A stretch of 64,000 bases of DNA, from assembly GCA_029027985.1 (NCBI GenBank), contig CP119076.1:4028422-4092421 (forward strand). Direction: 5' to 3'. Positions 32,830 to 45,205 of this stretch are shown here, one piece after another (within the stretch, counting starts at the first letter, position 1; each line of letters starts with the position of its first letter). Origin of the DNA: Klebsiella aerogenes. Lineage in GTDB: Bacteria > Pseudomonadota > Gammaproteobacteria > Enterobacterales > Enterobacteriaceae. The translations under genes and the position numbers were made by a program. Under the pieces are notes generated by a model. That model did not search any database and was not told where the DNA came from. It saw only the letters and a list, made by a program, of their open reading frames with translations.

Positions 32830-34100
32830 CGAACACCCCGTGTAAACGCCTGCGCTTTTTCGAGGCGCGTTTCATAATCTATTCGCAATAACAACATGAT
32901 GGCCGTCGACATAATCAGCAGACTGGAACCACCATAACTAATCAGCGGTAGGGTCAGACCTTTGGTCGGCAGCATCCCCGCTGCCGCCCCGACGTTAACC
33001 AGCGCCTGGAAACTGAACCATACGCCGATAGCGCAGGCCAAAAAGCCGGAGAAGCGGTGGTCAATCTCCAGCGCTTTGCGGCCAATCGACATGGCGCGAA
33101 AGGCGACGAAGAATACCATTAAAAGCGCGAGTACCACACCGATATAACCGAGTTCTTCGCCGATAATCGCGAAGATGAAGTCAGTGTGCGCCTCCGGTAA
33201 ATACTCCAGTTTCTGCACCGAGTTGCCGAGCCCTTGTCCCCACATCTCACCACGGCCAAAGGCCATCAGTGACTGGGTCAGCTGGTAGCCGCTGCCGAAC
33301 GGATCTTCCCACGGGTTCCAGAAAGAAGTAACGCGACGAATACGATACGGTTCGGCGAGGATCAGCAGCACGACGGCCGAGATCCCCATGCCGATAATGG
33401 CGATGAACTGCCACAGTTTCGCACCGGCCAGGAACAGCATCGCCAGCGTGGTCACGAACAGCACGACGACCGTACCGAGGTCAGGCTGCGCCAGCAGCAG
33501 GATCGCCAGCACGAAAATCACGCCCATCGGCTTCAAGAAGCCACGCAGGTTGTTACGGACTTCATCCGCCTTACGAACCAGATAGTTGGCGATGTAGCAA
33601 AACAGCGACAACTTGGTGAATTCCGCAGGCTGAATACGCAGCGGCCCAAGCGCGATCCAGCGCGACGCGCCGTTAACCGAGCTCCCCACCACCAGTACGA
33701 TCAGCAGCATCACAATCGAGGCGATGAGCATCGCGGTACTGTGGCGTTGCCAGAAGTCCATCGGCAGGCGCAGCGTCACCATCGCCAGCGCGAAGGCCAG
33801 CACAATGTACAGACCATCACGCTTGGCAAACAGGAACGGATCGTTCGCCAGACGCTGTCCAACCGGCATCGACGCCGAGGTCACCATAATAAAGCCGATG
33901 GCCGCCAGGCCGAAAGTCAGCCACAGCAGCATCCGGTCATACATGACCAGACTGTCGTTATCTTTCGGGCGCGAGCCCATCACCCAGCCTTTCAGCGCGG
34001 CGAACAGCCAGGCGAAGATAAACATCCCCGGCAGTCGCGGAAGATTCAGCCGGGGCAGCCCCAACTGCGGCATTTTCAGGCGTGGGAGAGAGAATCGCAT
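32826..34100 (-). CDS. ftsW: SEDS peptidoglycan glycosyltransferase FtsW
   Basis: 424 residues with about 10 transmembrane helices. The septal lipid II polymerase that works with FtsI. Conserved SEDS blocks include [32 protein letters not shown], and SYGGSSLL near the end. The cytoplasmic N terminus ([19 protein letters not shown]) repeats an LPRL motif and is about 10 residues longer than E. coli. The ATG at 34100 overlaps the murD TGA by one base; AAGGAG lies inside murD. Confidence 0.97.
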   Translation of the reverse strand: MRFSLPRLKMPQLGLPRLNLPRLPGMFIFAWLFAALKGWVMGSRPKDNDSLVMYDRMLLWLTFGLAAIGFIMVTSASMPVGQRLANDPFLFAKRDGLYIVLAFALAMVTLRLPMDFWQRHSTAMLIASIVMLLIVLVVGSSVNGASRWIALGPLRIQPAEFTKLSLFCYIANYLVRKADEVRNNLRGFLKPMGVIFVLAILLLAQPDLGTVVVLFVTTLAMLFLAGAKLWQFIAIIGMGISAVVLLILAEPYRIRRVTSFWNPWEDPFGSGYQLTQSLMAFGRGEMWGQGLGNSVQKLEYLPEAHTDFIFAIIGEELGYIGVVLALLMVFFVAFRAMSIGRKALEIDHRFSGFLACAIGVWFSFQALVNVGAAAGMLPTKGLTLPLISYGGSSLLIMSTAIMLLLRIDYETRLEKAQAFTRGVR

Positions 34101-35416
34101 CAACCTAACTCCTTCGCCAGACGGGCAAAGACATCGCCCCGTTGTTCAAAGTTTTTAAACTGGTCCAGACTCGCGCAGGCAGGCGACAGCAAGACCATAT
34201 CGCCGGATTTCACCTGTGGGGCGATTTGACGCATCGCCTGTTCCATCGTTTCGGTCTGTACCGCGACTTCCGGGCGCAGAGCCGCCAGTTGAGCGCCATC
34301 GCGGCCAAAGCAGTACAGACGGACGTTATCGCCGCCCAGATAACGCTTCAGCGGCGCGAAGTCAGCGGATTTACCGTCGCCACCCAACAGCAGATACAGC
34401 GTGCCGTCGAGATGCAGGCCGTTCAGCGCCGCTTCGGTGCTGCCGACGTTGGTCGCTTTTGAGTCGTTAACCCAACGCACGCCGTTATGCTCCAGCGCCA
34501 GTTGGAAACGGTGCGCCAGGCCGGTGAACGTCGTCAGCGCCTTCAGGCTACTGGCGCGCGGCAGACCGGCGGCATCGGCCAGCGCCAGCGCCGCCAGCGC
34601 ATTGCTGTAGTTATGCTGGCCGCTGATGATCATCTCTTTCACGTTCAGCACTTTTTCGCCTTTCACCCGCAGCCAGATTTCACCCTGCTGGCGGTTGAGA
34701 TGATAGTCGCCGACGTCAACGCCGAAGCTGACGCAGCGATCGTCAGCGCCGCGTACCGGCATGGTGAGTGCATCATCGGCATTCACCACACAGGTTTTGG
34801 CATTTTCATATACCCGCAGTTTTGCGGCGCGGTACTGCTGCAGACCCAACGGGTAGCGATCCATATGATCCTCGGTCACATTGAGGATGGTCGCCGCGAC
34901 GGCTTTCAGGCTGGAGGTTGTTTCCAGCTGAAAGCTGGAGAGTTCGAGCACATACAGTTCGCGCGCCGGATCCAGCAGCATCAGCGCTGGCAGGCCGATA
35001 TTGCCGCCGACGCCGACGTTAACGCCCGCCGACTTCGCCATCTCACCCACCAGGGTGGTGACGGTGCTTTTGCCGTTCGAGCCGGTAATCGCGATAATCG
35101 GCGCCTGCGCCTCACGGCAGAACAGCTCGATGTCGCCGACGATTTCCACGCCAGCGTCCGCTGCCGCGCTCAGCGAAGGATGCGCCAACGCGATCCCCGG
35201 ACTGGCGACAATCAGATCCGCCGCCAGCAGCCAGTCGTCGTTAAGACCGCCAACGTGGCGCTCAACGGCTTCCGGCAGCTTCTCAAGCCCGGCAGGGGCG
35301 ACGCGGGTATCCATCACGCGCGGGGTGACGCCGCGCGCCATGAAAAAGTCCACGCATGACAGGCCGGTCATACCCAGCCCAATAATGACGACTTTTTTAC
35401 CCTGATAATCTGCCAT
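34100..35416 (-). CDS. murD: UDP-N-acetylmuramoyl-L-alanine--D-glutamate ligase
   Basis: 438 residues. Adds D-Glu to UDP-MurNAc-L-Ala. The N-terminal Rossmann motif is [13 protein letters not shown], the ATP loop is [11 protein letters not shown] near 110-120, and [10 protein letters not shown] and WVNDSKATN mark the active site. It begins 2 nt past mraY. Confidence 0.98.
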   Translation of the reverse strand: MADYQGKKVVIIGLGMTGLSCVDFFMARGVTPRVMDTRVAPAGLEKLPEAVERHVGGLNDDWLLAADLIVASPGIALAHPSLSAAADAGVEIVGDIELFCREAQAPIIAITGSNGKSTVTTLVGEMAKSAGVNVGVGGNIGLPALMLLDPARELYVLELSSFQLETTSSLKAVAATILNVTEDHMDRYPLGLQQYRAAKLRVYENAKTCVVNADDALTMPVRGADDRCVSFGVDVGDYHLNRQQGEIWLRVKGEKVLNVKEMIISGQHNYSNALAALALADAAGLPRASSLKALTTFTGLAHRFQLALEHNGVRWVNDSKATNVGSTEAALNGLHLDGTLYLLLGGDGKSADFAPLKRYLGGDNVRLYCFGRDGAQLAALRPEVAVQTETMEQAMRQIAPQVKSGDMVLLSPACASLDQFKNFEQRGDVFARLAKELG

Positions 35417-35418
35417 GA

Positions 35419-36501
35419 TTAACGTACCTTCAGCGTCGCCAGGCCAATCAGCACCAGCATCAGCGAAATAATCCAGAAGCGCACGATAACGCGCGGTTCA
35501 GGCCAGCCTTTCAGTTCATAGTGATGGTGTATCGGCGCCATACGGAAGATGCGCTGACCGCGCAGCTTAAAGGAGCCGACTTGCAGGATCACCGACAGGG
35601 TTTCCACCACGAAAACGCCGCCCATAATCACCAGCAGGAATTCCTGACGTAGCAGCACGGCGATAATGCCCAGCGCGCCGCCGAGTGCCAGTGAACCGAC
35701 GTCGCCCATGAAGACCTGCGCCGGATAGGTGTTGAACCACAGGAAGCCGAGGCCCGCGCCGACAATCGCCGTACAGACGATAACCAGCTCGCCGGCGTGG
35801 CGCAGATAAGGAATGTGCAGGTAGTTGGCGAAGTTCATGTTACCGGTCGCCCACGCCACCAGCGCAAAGCCGGCCGCGACGAAGACAGTCGGCATAATCG
35901 CCAGGCCATCGAGGCCATCGGTCAGGTTGACCGCGTTGCCGGTGCCGACAATCACGAAGTAGGCCAGCAGGATATACAGCAGACCCAACTGCGGCATCAC
36001 GTCTTTAAAGAACGGGACCACCAGCTCGGTCGCCGGAGTATCTTTACCCGCCAGATACAACGCGAACGCCACGCCCAGCGCAATCACCGACATCCAGAAG
36101 TACTTCCAGCGAGCAATCAGGCCTTTGGTATCTTTACGCACAACCTTACGGTAGTCGTCGACAAAACCGATAATGCCGTAGCCGATCAGAACCGTCAGCA
36201 CGCACCAGACGTACGGGTTGGACGGATAAGCCCACAACAGAACGGAAACGGTAATCGCGGTCAGGATCATGATCCCGCCCATGGTCGGAGTGCCGCGTTT
36301 GCTGAAGTGGGACTCCGGACCGTCGTTACGCACGACCTGGCCAAAGGACAGTTTTTGCAGGCGGGCGATCATGCGCGGGCCCATCCACAAAGAGATGAAC
36401 AGCGCGGTCAGCAGGCTGACGATGGCGCGAAACGTCAGGTAGGAAAAGACGTTAAAGCCGGAATAATATTTGACCAGATGTTCGGCCAGCCATACTAACA
36501 T
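35419..36501 (-). CDS. mraY: Phospho-N-acetylmuramoyl-pentapeptide transferase MraY
   Basis: 360 residues, ten transmembrane helices. Transfers phospho-MurNAc-pentapeptide to undecaprenyl phosphate to make lipid I. Active-site blocks are present: [23 protein letters not shown], and the [14 protein letters not shown] tail motif. It overlaps murF by 7 nt. Confidence 0.98.
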   Translation of the reverse strand: MLVWLAEHLVKYYSGFNVFSYLTFRAIVSLLTALFISLWMGPRMIARLQKLSFGQVVRNDGPESHFSKRGTPTMGGIMILTAITVSVLLWAYPSNPYVWCVLTVLIGYGIIGFVDDYRKVVRKDTKGLIARWKYFWMSVIALGVAFALYLAGKDTPATELVVPFFKDVMPQLGLLYILLAYFVIVGTGNAVNLTDGLDGLAIMPTVFVAAGFALVAWATGNMNFANYLHIPYLRHAGELVIVCTAIVGAGLGFLWFNTYPAQVFMGDVGSLALGGALGIIAVLLRQEFLLVIMGGVFVVETLSVILQVGSFKLRGQRIFRMAPIHHHYELKGWPEPRVIVRFWIISLMLVLIGLATLKVR

Positions 36502-37853
36502 GTCGCAATCTCCTGTAATGCGCGTACTACCTCTTCCATGGCGGCACTACGTGAACCCTTCACTAAAATGGTCATAACTTTGTGCTCTGCCAGCAGCTCG
36601 CGCAGGCGAGCCACCACGGCGGCTTTATCATTAAAATGTTCGCCAACACCGCTGGCGCTGCTGATATCCGCGCTCAGGGACCCCACGCTCAGGACGCAAT
36701 CCAGTCCCGCCGCTTTCGCCGCTTCGCCGACTTCGCGATGGCATGCCGCGCTTTCCGCGCCGAGCTCCGCCATATCGCCAACCACCATTGCCCGGAAGCC
36801 CGGCATTTCCGCCAGTACCTGCACCGCGGCGGTCATCGACCCGACGTTCGCGTTGTAGGAGTCATCGAGCAACAGCTGGTTTTCCGCCAACGGGATCGGG
36901 AACAGGCGTCCCGGCACCGCTTGCAGCTGCGCCAGTCCGGTTTTCACTGCCGCCAGATCGGCGCCTACCGCCATCGCCAGCGACGTCGCCGCCAGCGCGT
37001 TAGCAATGTTGTGGCGTCCCGGCAGCGGCAACAGCACATCGACATTCCCGGTTGGGGTCTGCAGCGTAAATTCTGTGCCGTGGCTGGTGATGTGAATATT
37101 GGTCGCCGTAAAGTCGCTGTTCGCCGCATTTGGCGAGAAGCGCCACACTTTGCGATCGCCGATCACGCTCTGCCAGTTCAGCCAGTCGTTGTTGTCGGCG
37201 TTCAAAATAGCAATACCGTTTTGCGACAGGCCGCTAAAGATTTCACCCTTCGCTTTCGCCACCCCCGCCAGCGAGCCGAAACCCTCAAGGTGAGCGGCAG
37301 CGAGATTATTGACCAGCGCCGCTTCCGGACGCGTCAGACCGACGGTCCAGGCAATTTCGCCCTGGTGGTTAGCGCCCAGTTCAATGACCGCATACTGATG
37401 TTCTTTGTTCAGACGCAGCAGCGTCATCGGTACCCCGATATCGTTATTCAGGTTACCGGCGGTATACAGCGTCTTGCCGCACTGGCTGAGGATCGCCGCC
37501 GTCATCTCTTTAACTGAGGTTTTGCCGGAAGATCCGGTCAGCGCGACGACGCGAGTCGGCACCTGCTGACGTACCCAGGCGGCTAATTCGCCAAACGCCA
37601 GGCGGGTGTCTTTCACCACAACCTGCGGCAAATCACAGTCCAACGGACGGCTGACCAGCAACGCGCCCGCGCCCGCCGCTTTCGCCTGCTCGGCAAAATC
37701 ATGGGCGTCAAAACGTTCACCCTTCAGCGCCACGAACAGGCAACCCGCCGTAACTTTACGGGTGTCGGACGTCACTTCATTGATAGCGATATCGCTACCC
37801 TGCCGTTCGCCGCGCGTGATATCGGCGAGCTGACTTAACGTAAAACGAATCAT
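36495..37853 (-). CDS. murF: UDP-MurNAc-tripeptide--D-Ala-D-Ala ligase
   Basis: 452 residues. Adds the D-Ala-D-Ala made by DdlB. The ATP loop is [14 protein letters not shown] near 105-118, and later blocks include [13 protein letters not shown] and [13 protein letters not shown]. The start overlaps murE by ATGA. Confidence 0.98.
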   Translation of the reverse strand: MIRFTLSQLADITRGERQGSDIAINEVTSDTRKVTAGCLFVALKGERFDAHDFAEQAKAAGAGALLVSRPLDCDLPQVVVKDTRLAFGELAAWVRQQVPTRVVALTGSSGKTSVKEMTAAILSQCGKTLYTAGNLNNDIGVPMTLLRLNKEHQYAVIELGANHQGEIAWTVGLTRPEAALVNNLAAAHLEGFGSLAGVAKAKGEIFSGLSQNGIAILNADNNDWLNWQSVIGDRKVWRFSPNAANSDFTATNIHITSHGTEFTLQTPTGNVDVLLPLPGRHNIANALAATSLAMAVGADLAAVKTGLAQLQAVPGRLFPIPLAENQLLLDDSYNANVGSMTAAVQVLAEMPGFRAMVVGDMAELGAESAACHREVGEAAKAAGLDCVLSVGSLSADISSASGVGEHFNDKAAVVARLRELLAEHKVMTILVKGSRSAAMEEVVRALQEIATC

Positions 37854-39337
37854 GCCACCACTCCCAGCAGACGCGCGACGGTAACCCGGTCGGAATAATC
37901 CAGACGGCGGTTGCCAACGATCTGATAGTCTTCGTGGCCTTTACCCGCCACCAGCACGACGTCGTTTTCTTTCGCCTGCATGACGGCGTTGGTGACCGCT
38001 TCCGCGCGGCCTTCCATCACCCGCGCCTGCCCCGCATCGAGCATGCCGGCCAGAATGTCGTTGATAATCGCCCGCGGCTCTTCAGTACGCGGGTTGTCAT
38101 CGGTCACCACCACAATATCGGCGAACTCTTCAGCAATCGCGCCCATCAGCGGACGCTTACCTTTATCGCGATCGCCGCCGCAGCCGAAGACGCACCACAG
38201 CTTGCCGCTGCAGTGCAGACGCGCGGCCTGCAGCGCTTTTTCCAGTGCGTCAGGCGTGTGGGCGTAATCGACGACGACGGTGGGTTTACCCGGCGCGCTG
38301 AACACTTCCATGCGGCCGCAAACCGGCTGTAAACGCGAGGAGGTCTTCAGCAAATCTGCCAGCGGGTATTCCAACGCCAGCAGCGTCGCCAGCGCCAACA
38401 ACAAGTTGCTGACGTTAAATGCGCCCATCAGGCGGCTTTCGATTTCACCATTGCCCCAGCTTGAGGCAAACTGGATCGTCGCACCACTGTCGTGATAGTT
38501 AACCGCTGTCGCCTTTAGCCAGCGACCGTGACAGTTCGGATTGATATGATCTTCCATCGATACTGCGACCGCGTCCGGCAGCTTCGCCAGCCAGCGACGC
38601 CCAACTTCATCGTCAGCGTTGACGATGGCCTGGCCGCAATGGTGGGTGGAATACAGCAGCCATTTTGCCGCTTCGTAATGTTCCATGTCGCCATGGTAAT
38701 CGAGGTGATCGCGGCTCAGGTTGGTAAACACCGAGGCAGCAAACTGCAGCGCCGCCACGCGGTGCTGGACCAGACCGTGAGAGGACACTTCCATCGCGCC
38801 GAAAGTCGCGCCCTGCCCTGCCAGGCCGGAAAGGACGTGCTGTACATCCACTGCGGAACCGGTTGTGTTTTCAGTCGGCACCACTTTATCCAACAGACCG
38901 TTACCGACGGTCCCCATCACCGCGCTGGTTTCACCCAGCAGCTTAGCCCACTGCGCCAACAGCTGAGTAGTGGTGGTCTTACCGTTGGTGCCGGTGACGC
39001 CCACCAGACGCATCTGCTGCGAAGGCTGATGGTAAAAACGCCCGGCCAGCGCCGATAAACGCTCATTCAGCTGGCTCAGGTAGATGACCGGTACGCCGTG
39101 CATCTCGCGCACTTCGCCGTCTTCGGCCTCGCCCTGCGCCTCAGCAATAATGGCAGCAACACCTTGCGCTATCGCCTGCGGGATATAACGACGCCCGTCC
39201 GCCTGATGACCCTGTACCGCGACAAAGAGGTCGCCGGACGCCGCCACACGGCTGTCCAGCGTCATCTCTCGCAGAATTCGCTCCGGCGCATTTGGCACCC
39301 ACGGAGCGAGAAGGTCGCGCAAATTACGATCTGCCAC
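37850..39337 (-). CDS. murE: UDP-MurNAc-L-Ala-D-Glu--meso-diaminopimelate ligase
   Basis: 495 residues from a GTG start. Adds meso-diaminopimelate. The ATP loop is [15 protein letters not shown] near 110, and the DNPR motif in [10 protein letters not shown] selects mDAP over Lys, as expected for a Gram-negative wall. The start lies 14 nt inside the 3' end of ftsI. Confidence 0.98.
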   Translation of the reverse strand: MADRNLRDLLAPWVPNAPERILREMTLDSRVAASGDLFVAVQGHQADGRRYIPQAIAQGVAAIIAEAQGEAEDGEVREMHGVPVIYLSQLNERLSALAGRFYHQPSQQMRLVGVTGTNGKTTTTQLLAQWAKLLGETSAVMGTVGNGLLDKVVPTENTTGSAVDVQHVLSGLAGQGATFGAMEVSSHGLVQHRVAALQFAASVFTNLSRDHLDYHGDMEHYEAAKWLLYSTHHCGQAIVNADDEVGRRWLAKLPDAVAVSMEDHINPNCHGRWLKATAVNYHDSGATIQFASSWGNGEIESRLMGAFNVSNLLLALATLLALEYPLADLLKTSSRLQPVCGRMEVFSAPGKPTVVVDYAHTPDALEKALQAARLHCSGKLWCVFGCGGDRDKGKRPLMGAIAEEFADIVVVTDDNPRTEEPRAIINDILAGMLDAGQARVMEGRAEAVTNAVMQAKENDVVLVAGKGHEDYQIVGNRRLDYSDRVTVARLLGVVA

Positions 39338-41090
39338 CTGTTCCCTCGCCTTGATTAATCACAAATTCACTTTTTTCGCCCGTTGCCAGCGCATCCGGTT
39401 CGATGTTCATGGTCCGCAATACGCCGCCCATGATGGCACCGAAGACCGGCGCGGAAACGGCGCCGCCGTAGTATTTACCTGCCTGCGGGTCGTTGATCAC
39501 CACCACCAGCGCGAAGCGCGGATGGCTGGCGGGCGCAACGCCTGCGGTGTAAGCAATATATTTGTTGATGTAGCGGCCATCCGGCCCCACTTTTTTCGCC
39601 GTACCGGTTTTAATCGCGATGCGATAGCCTTTGATCGCCGCTTTCACGCCGCCGCCGCCGGGCAGCGCCACGCTTTCCATCATGTGAACGACGGTACGTA
39701 CGAGTGATTCCGGGAACACGCGCTCGCCCGGAACCGGTGGATCAACCTTGGTAATCGACAGCGGGCGATAGATGCCGTAGCTGCCAATCGTTGCGTAGAC
39801 TCGCGCTAGCTGTAACGGCGTTACCATTAGCCCGTAGCCGAAAGAAAAGGTGGCCCTCTCTATGTCAGACCACCGTTGTTTTTGAGGATATAAGCCACTG
39901 CGTTCTCCGACCAACCCCAAATTGGTCGCCTTTCCTAGCCCAAAACGTGAGTAAGTATCTACTAACGCTGAGGACGGCATCGCTAACGCCAGCTTGGAAA
40001 CGCCAACGTTACTCGACTTCTGTAGCACCCCGGTCAGGGTCAATTCGCTGTAGCGCGCCACGTCTTTGATTTCGTGGCCGTTAATTCGATAAGGAATGGT
40101 GTTCAATACGGTATTTTCGTTAACGATGCCGCGCTGCAGCGCCGTCATCACTACCATCGGTTTGACCGTAGAACCCGGTTCGAACACGTCGGTGATGGCG
40201 CGGTTACGCATCGTGTCTTTTGCCGTACCGGCGAAGTTATTCGGGTTGTAAGACGGGCTATTGGCCATCGCCAGGACTTCGCCAGTGCTGACATCGACCA
40301 GAACCGCGCTACCCGACTCCGCTTTGTTAAAGGCCACGGCGTTGTTCAGCTCGCGATACACCAGCGCCTGCAGACGTTCGTCGATGCTCAACGCAAGGTT
40401 GTGCGCCGCCTGGCTGTCAGTGGAAGAGATGTCTTCAATGACGCGGCCATAGCGGTCTTTACGCACAATACGTTCGCCCGGCTGGCCGGTGAGCCATTTA
40501 TCAAAGCTTTTCTCGACCCCTTCAATCCCCTGGCTATCGACGTTGGTGAAGCCAATGAGGTGAGCGGTTACTTCGCCTGACGGATAATAACGGCGTGATT
40601 CTTCACGCAGATGAATACCCGGCAGTTTCAATTTTTTGATGTAATCCGCCATGTCAGGGTTAACCTGACGCGCCAGATAAATAAAACGCATCCGCGGGTT
40701 GCTATTGATGCGCGAGGCCAGCTGATCCAGCGGCATTTTCAACGCATCGGCTAACGCTTTCCAGCGGTTATCGAGCGTCACGCCACCGGCGTCATGCAGC
40801 TCTTTCGGGTCGGCCCAGATGGCTTTCACCGGTACGCTCACCGCCAGCGGGCGACCGGAGCGGTCGGTAATCATGCCGCGCGCGGTCGACACTTCCTGCA
40901 CGCGCAGAGAACGCATATCCCCCTGACGCACCAGCATGTCCGGGCTGACCACCTGTAACCAGGCGACGCGGCCAAGCAGGAAGGCCAGAGCGATTAAAAT
41001 ACATCCGCACAGCAACGCAAAACGCCAACTGATAAAGTTGGCTTGTTCTTCCTGACGTTTTGCTTTTGGCGTTTTCGGCGCTGCTTTCAT
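39324..41090 (-). CDS. ftsI: Penicillin-binding protein 3, septal transpeptidase FtsI
   Basis: 588 residues, the E. coli length. Crosslinks septal peptidoglycan and is a beta-lactam target. One N-terminal transmembrane helix (about 20-42) is followed by a pedestal domain, then the transpeptidase motifs SxxK in EPGSTVKPM (Ser near 307), SSN in [10 protein letters not shown], and KTG in [10 protein letters not shown]. The start at 41090 ([13 protein letters not shown]) is favoured over the TTG three codons earlier. It begins 15 nt past ftsL. Confidence 0.98.
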   Translation of the reverse strand: MKAAPKTPKAKRQEEQANFISWRFALLCGCILIALAFLLGRVAWLQVVSPDMLVRQGDMRSLRVQEVSTARGMITDRSGRPLAVSVPVKAIWADPKELHDAGGVTLDNRWKALADALKMPLDQLASRINSNPRMRFIYLARQVNPDMADYIKKLKLPGIHLREESRRYYPSGEVTAHLIGFTNVDSQGIEGVEKSFDKWLTGQPGERIVRKDRYGRVIEDISSTDSQAAHNLALSIDERLQALVYRELNNAVAFNKAESGSAVLVDVSTGEVLAMANSPSYNPNNFAGTAKDTMRNRAITDVFEPGSTVKPMVVMTALQRGIVNENTVLNTIPYRINGHEIKDVARYSELTLTGVLQKSSNVGVSKLALAMPSSALVDTYSRFGLGKATNLGLVGERSGLYPQKQRWSDIERATFSFGYGLMVTPLQLARVYATIGSYGIYRPLSITKVDPPVPGERVFPESLVRTVVHMMESVALPGGGGVKAAIKGYRIAIKTGTAKKVGPDGRYINKYIAYTAGVAPASHPRFALVVVINDPQAGKYYGGAVSAPVFGAIMGGVLRTMNIEPDALATGEKSEFVINQGEGTGGRS

Positions 41091-41105
41091 GCGTCGCAAT
41101 AATCC

Positions 41106-41471
41106 TTATTTCTGTACCACTATGTTTTCTTGTGATGGATCAACGTGTTGCATCTGCAACTTTTCAGTCGCGATCCGCTCAACCCGACTGTGATCGCCAA
41201 GGGCATTCTCTTCGAGGATCAGGTTGCGCCATTCAATATCCAGAGCGTCACGCTCCAGAACGAGTTGTTCACGCTGCGCGGTTAACAGACGGGTATGGTG
41301 CGCCGTCGTCACCACGGTAATCGCCGTAATGATGATGCAAATGAACAGACAGAGTGGCAGCTTCCCAAACCGCAGAAGATCGTCCCCGATAACGCCAGGC
41401 AAAGCATGACGCTCGGTGCTTCCTAACGATCCTTTAACTTTGCTTAAGGCTACTGTCACTCTGCCGATCAT
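41106..41471 (-). CDS. ftsL: Cell division protein FtsL
   Basis: 121 residues. Bitopic divisome protein that pairs with FtsB and FtsQ and activates FtsWI. A basic cytoplasmic tail precedes one transmembrane helix (about 37-58, [20 protein letters not shown]). A periplasmic leucine-zipper-like coiled coil ([20 protein letters not shown] and onward) follows. The start overlaps rsmH by ATGA. Confidence 0.97.
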   Translation of the reverse strand: MIGRVTVALSKVKGSLGSTERHALPGVIGDDLLRFGKLPLCLFICIIITAITVVTTAHHTRLLTAQREQLVLERDALDIEWRNLILEENALGDHSRVERIATEKLQMQHVDPSQENIVVQK

Positions 41472-42409
41472 GCGTTCGTCCTCTCTGCAATACGCAGCAC
41501 TGAACTACGAGCGCGTGGATTCTCTGCCACCTCTTCTTCGCCCGGCATCAACTTGCCTAGTGCTCGCAGCTGACGGCCGCCCAGTTTCCTGAGCTGCTCT
41601 TCAGTCATCGGGATCCCTGCTGGAACCTGCGGACCGCGGCTTTGCTCACGCATGAAGCGCTTCACAATACGGTCTTCCAGCGAATGGAAACTGATTATCG
41701 ACAGCCGCCCCCCCGGGGCCAGCACGCCGAGCGAGCTTTTTAGCGCCTGCTCTATCTCCTCCAGTTCACTGTTCACCCAAATGCGCACCGCCTGGAAGGT
41801 ACGGGTCGCGGGATGTTTGTGTTTATCTTTCACCGGCATCGCCGCCGCAATGACTTCCGCCAGCTCTTTGGTGCGGGTCATCGGCTCAATACGGTTGCGT
41901 TCAACGATCGCACGCGCGATACGTTTGCCGAAACGCTCTTCGCCAAAGGTTTTAATCACCCAGGCGATGTCCGCCTCTTCAGCGGTCTGTAGCCATTCAG
42001 CGGCAGATTGACCGCGGGTTGGATCCATACGCATGTCCAACGGACCGTCGCGCATAAAGGAGAATCCGCGCTCCGCGTCATCCAACTGCGGTGAAGACAC
42101 GCCAAGATCGAGAAGAATACCGTCGATCTTGCCGGTAAGATTGCGCTCGCCGACGTAGTCAGCCAGCTGTGAAAAAGGACCATGCACGATGGAAAAGCGA
42201 GGGTCATCGATGGTTTGCGCAACGGCGATAGCCGTCGGGTCGCGATCGATTGCCAGCAGGCGTCCTTCCGCCCCCAGTTGGGAGAGGATCAAACGCGAGT
42301 GACCGCCGCGGCCAAAGGTTCCATCAATGTAGATACCATCCGGACGAATGTTCAGGCCGTTAACGGCTTCATCCAAAAGTACCGTAGTGTGTTTAAAATT
42401 TTCCATCAT
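41468..42409 (-). CDS. rsmH: 16S rRNA m4C1402 methyltransferase RsmH (MraW)
   Basis: 313 residues. SAM-dependent N4-methylation of C1402 in 16S rRNA. SAM motif [17 protein letters not shown], then [11 protein letters not shown] and [21 protein letters not shown]. The start is the first of two ATGs (42409), giving the known [12 protein letters not shown]; a longer in-frame extension into mraZ is rejected. The gap to mraZ is 1 nt. Confidence 0.97.
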   Translation of the reverse strand: MMENFKHTTVLLDEAVNGLNIRPDGIYIDGTFGRGGHSRLILSQLGAEGRLLAIDRDPTAIAVAQTIDDPRFSIVHGPFSQLADYVGERNLTGKIDGILLDLGVSSPQLDDAERGFSFMRDGPLDMRMDPTRGQSAAEWLQTAEEADIAWVIKTFGEERFGKRIARAIVERNRIEPMTRTKELAEVIAAAMPVKDKHKHPATRTFQAVRIWVNSELEEIEQALKSSLGVLAPGGRLSIISFHSLEDRIVKRFMREQSRGPQVPAGIPMTEEQLRKLGGRQLRALGKLMPGEEEVAENPRARSSVLRIAERTNA

Positions 42410-42410
42410 T

Positions 42411-42869
42411 TTATAAAGACAAATCCTGCAGGCGCTCCGACAGTTCACCGGTAGCGGACTGCTCAGCGTCGATATCTTCCTTGACCCGTTGATACCAGGT
42501 CGTTTCATCCCACAGTTCAAATTTATTAAACTGTCCGACCAGCATCACTTCTTTTGTCAGCCCGGCATGTTGCCGTAACACCGGCGCGATCAGCAATCGT
42601 CCGGCGCTATCCATCTGACATTCGCTGGCATGCCCCAAAAGCAGGCGCTGTACACGCCGCTCAACGGGATTCATGCTCGATAAACGCGACAATTTTTGCT
42701 CAATGATTTCCCATTCAGGCAAGGGATAAAGCAGCAGGCACGGGTGATGAATGTCAATGGTGCATACCATTTGACCAGAAGCATCCTCGATCAGCCCGTC
42801 ACGGTAACGCGTCGGTACGGCCAAACGGCCTTTACTGTCGAGATTGACTAACGTTGCTCCCCGGAACAT
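42411..42869 (-). CDS. mraZ: Transcriptional regulator MraZ
   Basis: 152 residues made of two SpoVT/AbrB-like halves, each with a DxxGR turn ([15 protein letters not shown] and [16 protein letters not shown]). It represses its own dcw promoter in E. coli. First gene of the cluster. The start at 42869 ([10 protein letters not shown]) is used; a 12-codon extension would run through the operator repeats. Confidence 0.97.
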   Translation of the reverse strand: MFRGATLVNLDSKGRLAVPTRYRDGLIEDASGQMVCTIDIHHPCLLLYPLPEWEIIEQKLSRLSSMNPVERRVQRLLLGHASECQMDSAGRLLIAPVLRQHAGLTKEVMLVGQFNKFELWDETTWYQRVKEDIDAEQSATGELSERLQDLSL

Positions 42870-42888
42870 GCCAGCCTCACCCCTTTTC

Positions 42889-42912
42889 GCCACTTTACCC
42901 CACAAATTCCCA
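42889..42912 (-). promoter_or_regulatory. MraZ operator repeats
   Basis: On the minus strand TGGG (42909-42912), TGGG (42899-42902) and TGGC (42889-42892) repeat at exact 10-bp spacing. This is the hallmark of MraZ-binding TGGGN direct repeats, and they lie between promoter and start codon. Confidence 0.75.
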
Positions 42913-42920
42913 CCTAAAGG

Positions 42921-42950
42921 AGTTTACGGAGCGGAGGAAAAGCTTGTCAA
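42921..42950 (-). promoter_or_regulatory. dcw cluster promoter Pmra
   Basis: A strong sigma-70 promoter: TTGACA at 42945-42950, an 18-nt spacer, TAAACT at 42921-42926. It lies 52 nt upstream of the mraZ start and ahead of the operator repeats. It should drive mraZ through the division genes. Confidence 0.85.
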
Positions 42951-43508
42951 GCCAGCACTAATGCCAACAGAGCGCAAAAACCCATTATTTACAGCCGATA
43001 TTAGCCCTGATGAAAAAATCACCAACAAACGAGGCAAATTAACGTTATGAATACGTGTAAGAAAATAACCGACAAACTCGTAACAGTTAAAAGCGACAAA
43101 ATATCTTCGGCGGGAAAATATAAAGTGTCAGTTTGCGACGCGAGCGGCATTTTAGGCCATTATGATGCCCGTTAACAGTACCACTTGTGGACGGAGAAGC
43201 ACATGTGCCGCGGCCTGGCGCAATCGTCATCCGCGAAGGAGCGATAAAGCGATTGTTAATTCAACAATTATTCCGGTGAATGTAACAAAATAATACAAAT
43301 GAATGCCGCTGCGCTTTTTCTTGCACCATTTCGATACAAAAAAATTGTTCTCCAGAATAAAACAAAATAAGGCGTAAAGAAGTTTAGGGATTTGTCTGAA
43401 AGCGAATAGATTTACGATTCTCTACGTAAATTGTATGGAATATCGCCAGATGCTAATCCATCTGGCGAATAACCTACGAATAATCCTGGTCTTTCATCAC
43501 TGTCGGCA
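42951..43508. other. Gene-free interval between mraZ and cra
   Basis: About 560 nt, AT-rich, with no credible gene. It holds a small perfect inverted repeat ATTGTT/AACAAT (43252-43268) and, next to cra, the 10-bp hairpin TCGCCAGATG/CATCTGGCGA (43443-43452 and 43459-43468). The hairpin is the likely 3' end of the cra transcript, although its T tract is poor. Nothing else stands out. Confidence 0.5.
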
Positions 43509-44513
43509 TCAACGACGATTCAAACTGCCGCGATGATACAGGTTGCGACGAATACGGCTTAAACCAGGTTTTGGCTTACGCGGTTCATCAAGGCTGGCCA
43601 GAACAATCTCCAGCACGCGCTCAGCAACATCGCGGTGGCGCTGAGCGACCGCCAGTACAGGACACTGCAGGAAATCGAGCAGTTCATTATCGCCGAAGGT
43701 GGCGATGGCCAGCTCAGACGGCAGCTTCCCTTCACGACGCAGCGTGACGTCCATGACGCCCTGCAGCAACGGGAAAGAAGTGGTGAACAGCAGTTGCGGC
43801 ATCGGATGCGTTTCCAGCCATTTTTCAAACAGCTGGGCTGCGGCTTCACGCTCGTAGCTGTTGGCATACAGGAAGTTCACCTCACGCGGATCGTCTTTCC
43901 AGGCGGTACGGAACCCTTGCTCGCGCAGGAAGCTTACCGACAGTTCCGGCAGCGCGCCGAGATACAGCACCGTGTCGCCTGGGAATTGGCGCAGCTCGGC
44001 GCCGAGCATTTCAGCATCATCCTGATCCGCGCCGACCACGCTGGTGAAGTGTTCGCGGTCAAGCGCACGGTCGAGGGCGACAATCGGGAAAGAATTGTTC
44101 GCCCAGCGCTGGTAGAACGGGTGCTCCGGCGGCAGCGACGTCGACACGATGATCGCATCCACCTGGCGCTGCAGCAGATGCTCAATACAACGCATTTCGT
44201 TATCCGGCTGATCTTCCGAACAGGCGATCAACAGCTGGTAGCCGCGCTGACGCGCCTGGCGCTCCAGATAGTTCGCAATACGGGTATAACTGGTATTTTC
44301 GAGGTCGGGGATCACCAAACCGATAGAACGCGTACGTCCTGCACGCAGGCCAGCAGCAACCGCGTTCGGGTGGTAGTTATGCTCACGCACCACTGCCATC
44401 ACCTTTTCGACCGTTTTATCGCTGACGCGATACTGCTTCGCTTTGCCATTAATCACATAGCTCGCGGTGGTTCTTGAAACACCGGCCAGCCTGGCGATTT
44501 CATCCAGTTTCAC
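43509..44513 (-). CDS. cra: Catabolite repressor/activator Cra (FruR)
   Basis: 334 residues from a GTG start with AAGGGG 5 nt upstream. LacI-family regulator of glycolytic versus gluconeogenic flux, released by fructose phosphates. The N-terminal helix-turn-helix is [20 protein letters not shown], followed by hinge and periplasmic-binding-like effector domain ([14 protein letters not shown] onward). The frame is open 48 codons further upstream, but that part does not fit the family and overlaps the ilvH terminator region. Confidence 0.96.
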   Translation of the reverse strand: MKLDEIARLAGVSRTTASYVINGKAKQYRVSDKTVEKVMAVVREHNYHPNAVAAGLRAGRTRSIGLVIPDLENTSYTRIANYLERQARQRGYQLLIACSEDQPDNEMRCIEHLLQRQVDAIIVSTSLPPEHPFYQRWANNSFPIVALDRALDREHFTSVVGADQDDAEMLGAELRQFPGDTVLYLGALPELSVSFLREQGFRTAWKDDPREVNFLYANSYEREAAAQLFEKWLETHPMPQLLFTTSFPLLQGVMDVTLRREGKLPSELAIATFGDNELLDFLQCPVLAVAQRHRDVAERVLEIVLASLDEPRKPKPGLSRIRRNLYHRGSLNRR

Positions 44514-44654
44514 AATTGCCCCTTGGGTAAGAAGTACAAAACATAACCATTCAGCAAATATACTCGTTAGAGTATACAGATTCATTTTTATAACATCTAA
44601 ACGCAGAATAGTTAGCGCGGCAACCGCTTTCGTCCACAGTTCCCACCGAATTCG

Positions 44655-44692
44655 CAAAAAAATAACCCGACAGTTTGTGTCGGGCTATTTTT
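44655..44692 (-). terminator. ilvIH terminator
   Basis: Seven-base stem CCCGACA/TGTCGGG (44666-44672 and 44678-44684), extended by A/T pairs and flanked by A and T runs on both sides. It lies just past the ilvH stop. Confidence 0.85.
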
Positions 44693-44711
44693 ACGTCAGC
44701 GTTTCCGGTTG

Positions 44712-45203
44712 TTAACGCATAATTTTATCACCGCGCGACAACCCGACCACGCCGGACCGCGCCACTTCGACAATGCGCGCGACATCGCGCAAAGAGGCCA
44801 GGAAGGCATCCAGCTTATCGCTGGTCCCGGCGAGCTGAACCGTATAGATAGAAGGCGTCACGTCAATGATCTGCCCGCGGAAGATTTCAGTGTTACGTTT
44901 CACCTCTTCGCGGCCATAGCCGCTGGCTTGTACTTTAACCAGCATGATTTCACGCTCAACGTGGGATCCCTGGCCGAGCTCACTCACCCGCAGTACGTCC
45001 ACTAGCTTATGCAGCTGCTTTTCGATCTGCTCAATCGCTTTCTCGTCGCCCACCGTCTGAATCGTCATGCGGGACAGTGTCGGATCGTCGGTCGGCGCGA
45101 CGGTCAGGCTTTCAATATTGTAGCCACGCTGCGAAAACAGGCCGATCACCCGGGATAATGCCCCCGATTCGTTCTCCAGTAATACCGATAATATCCGGCG
45201 CAT
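44712..45203 (-). CDS. ilvH: Acetolactate synthase III regulatory subunit
   Basis: 163 residues. An N-terminal ACT domain ([25 protein letters not shown] in two blocks) binds valine and gives feedback inhibition of IlvI. The start at 45203, 2 nt after the ilvI stop, is chosen over an upstream in-frame start inside ilvI. Confidence 0.97.
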   Translation of the reverse strand: MRRILSVLLENESGALSRVIGLFSQRGYNIESLTVAPTDDPTLSRMTIQTVGDEKAIEQIEKQLHKLVDVLRVSELGQGSHVEREIMLVKVQASGYGREEVKRNTEIFRGQIIDVTPSIYTVQLAGTSDKLDAFLASLRDVARIVEVARSGVVGLSRGDKIMR

Positions 45204-45205
45204 AA

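Noticed and set aside
42844-43050. 68-codon plus-strand frame over the dcw promoter
   Set aside because: It is antisense to the mraZ start and operator, with no support.
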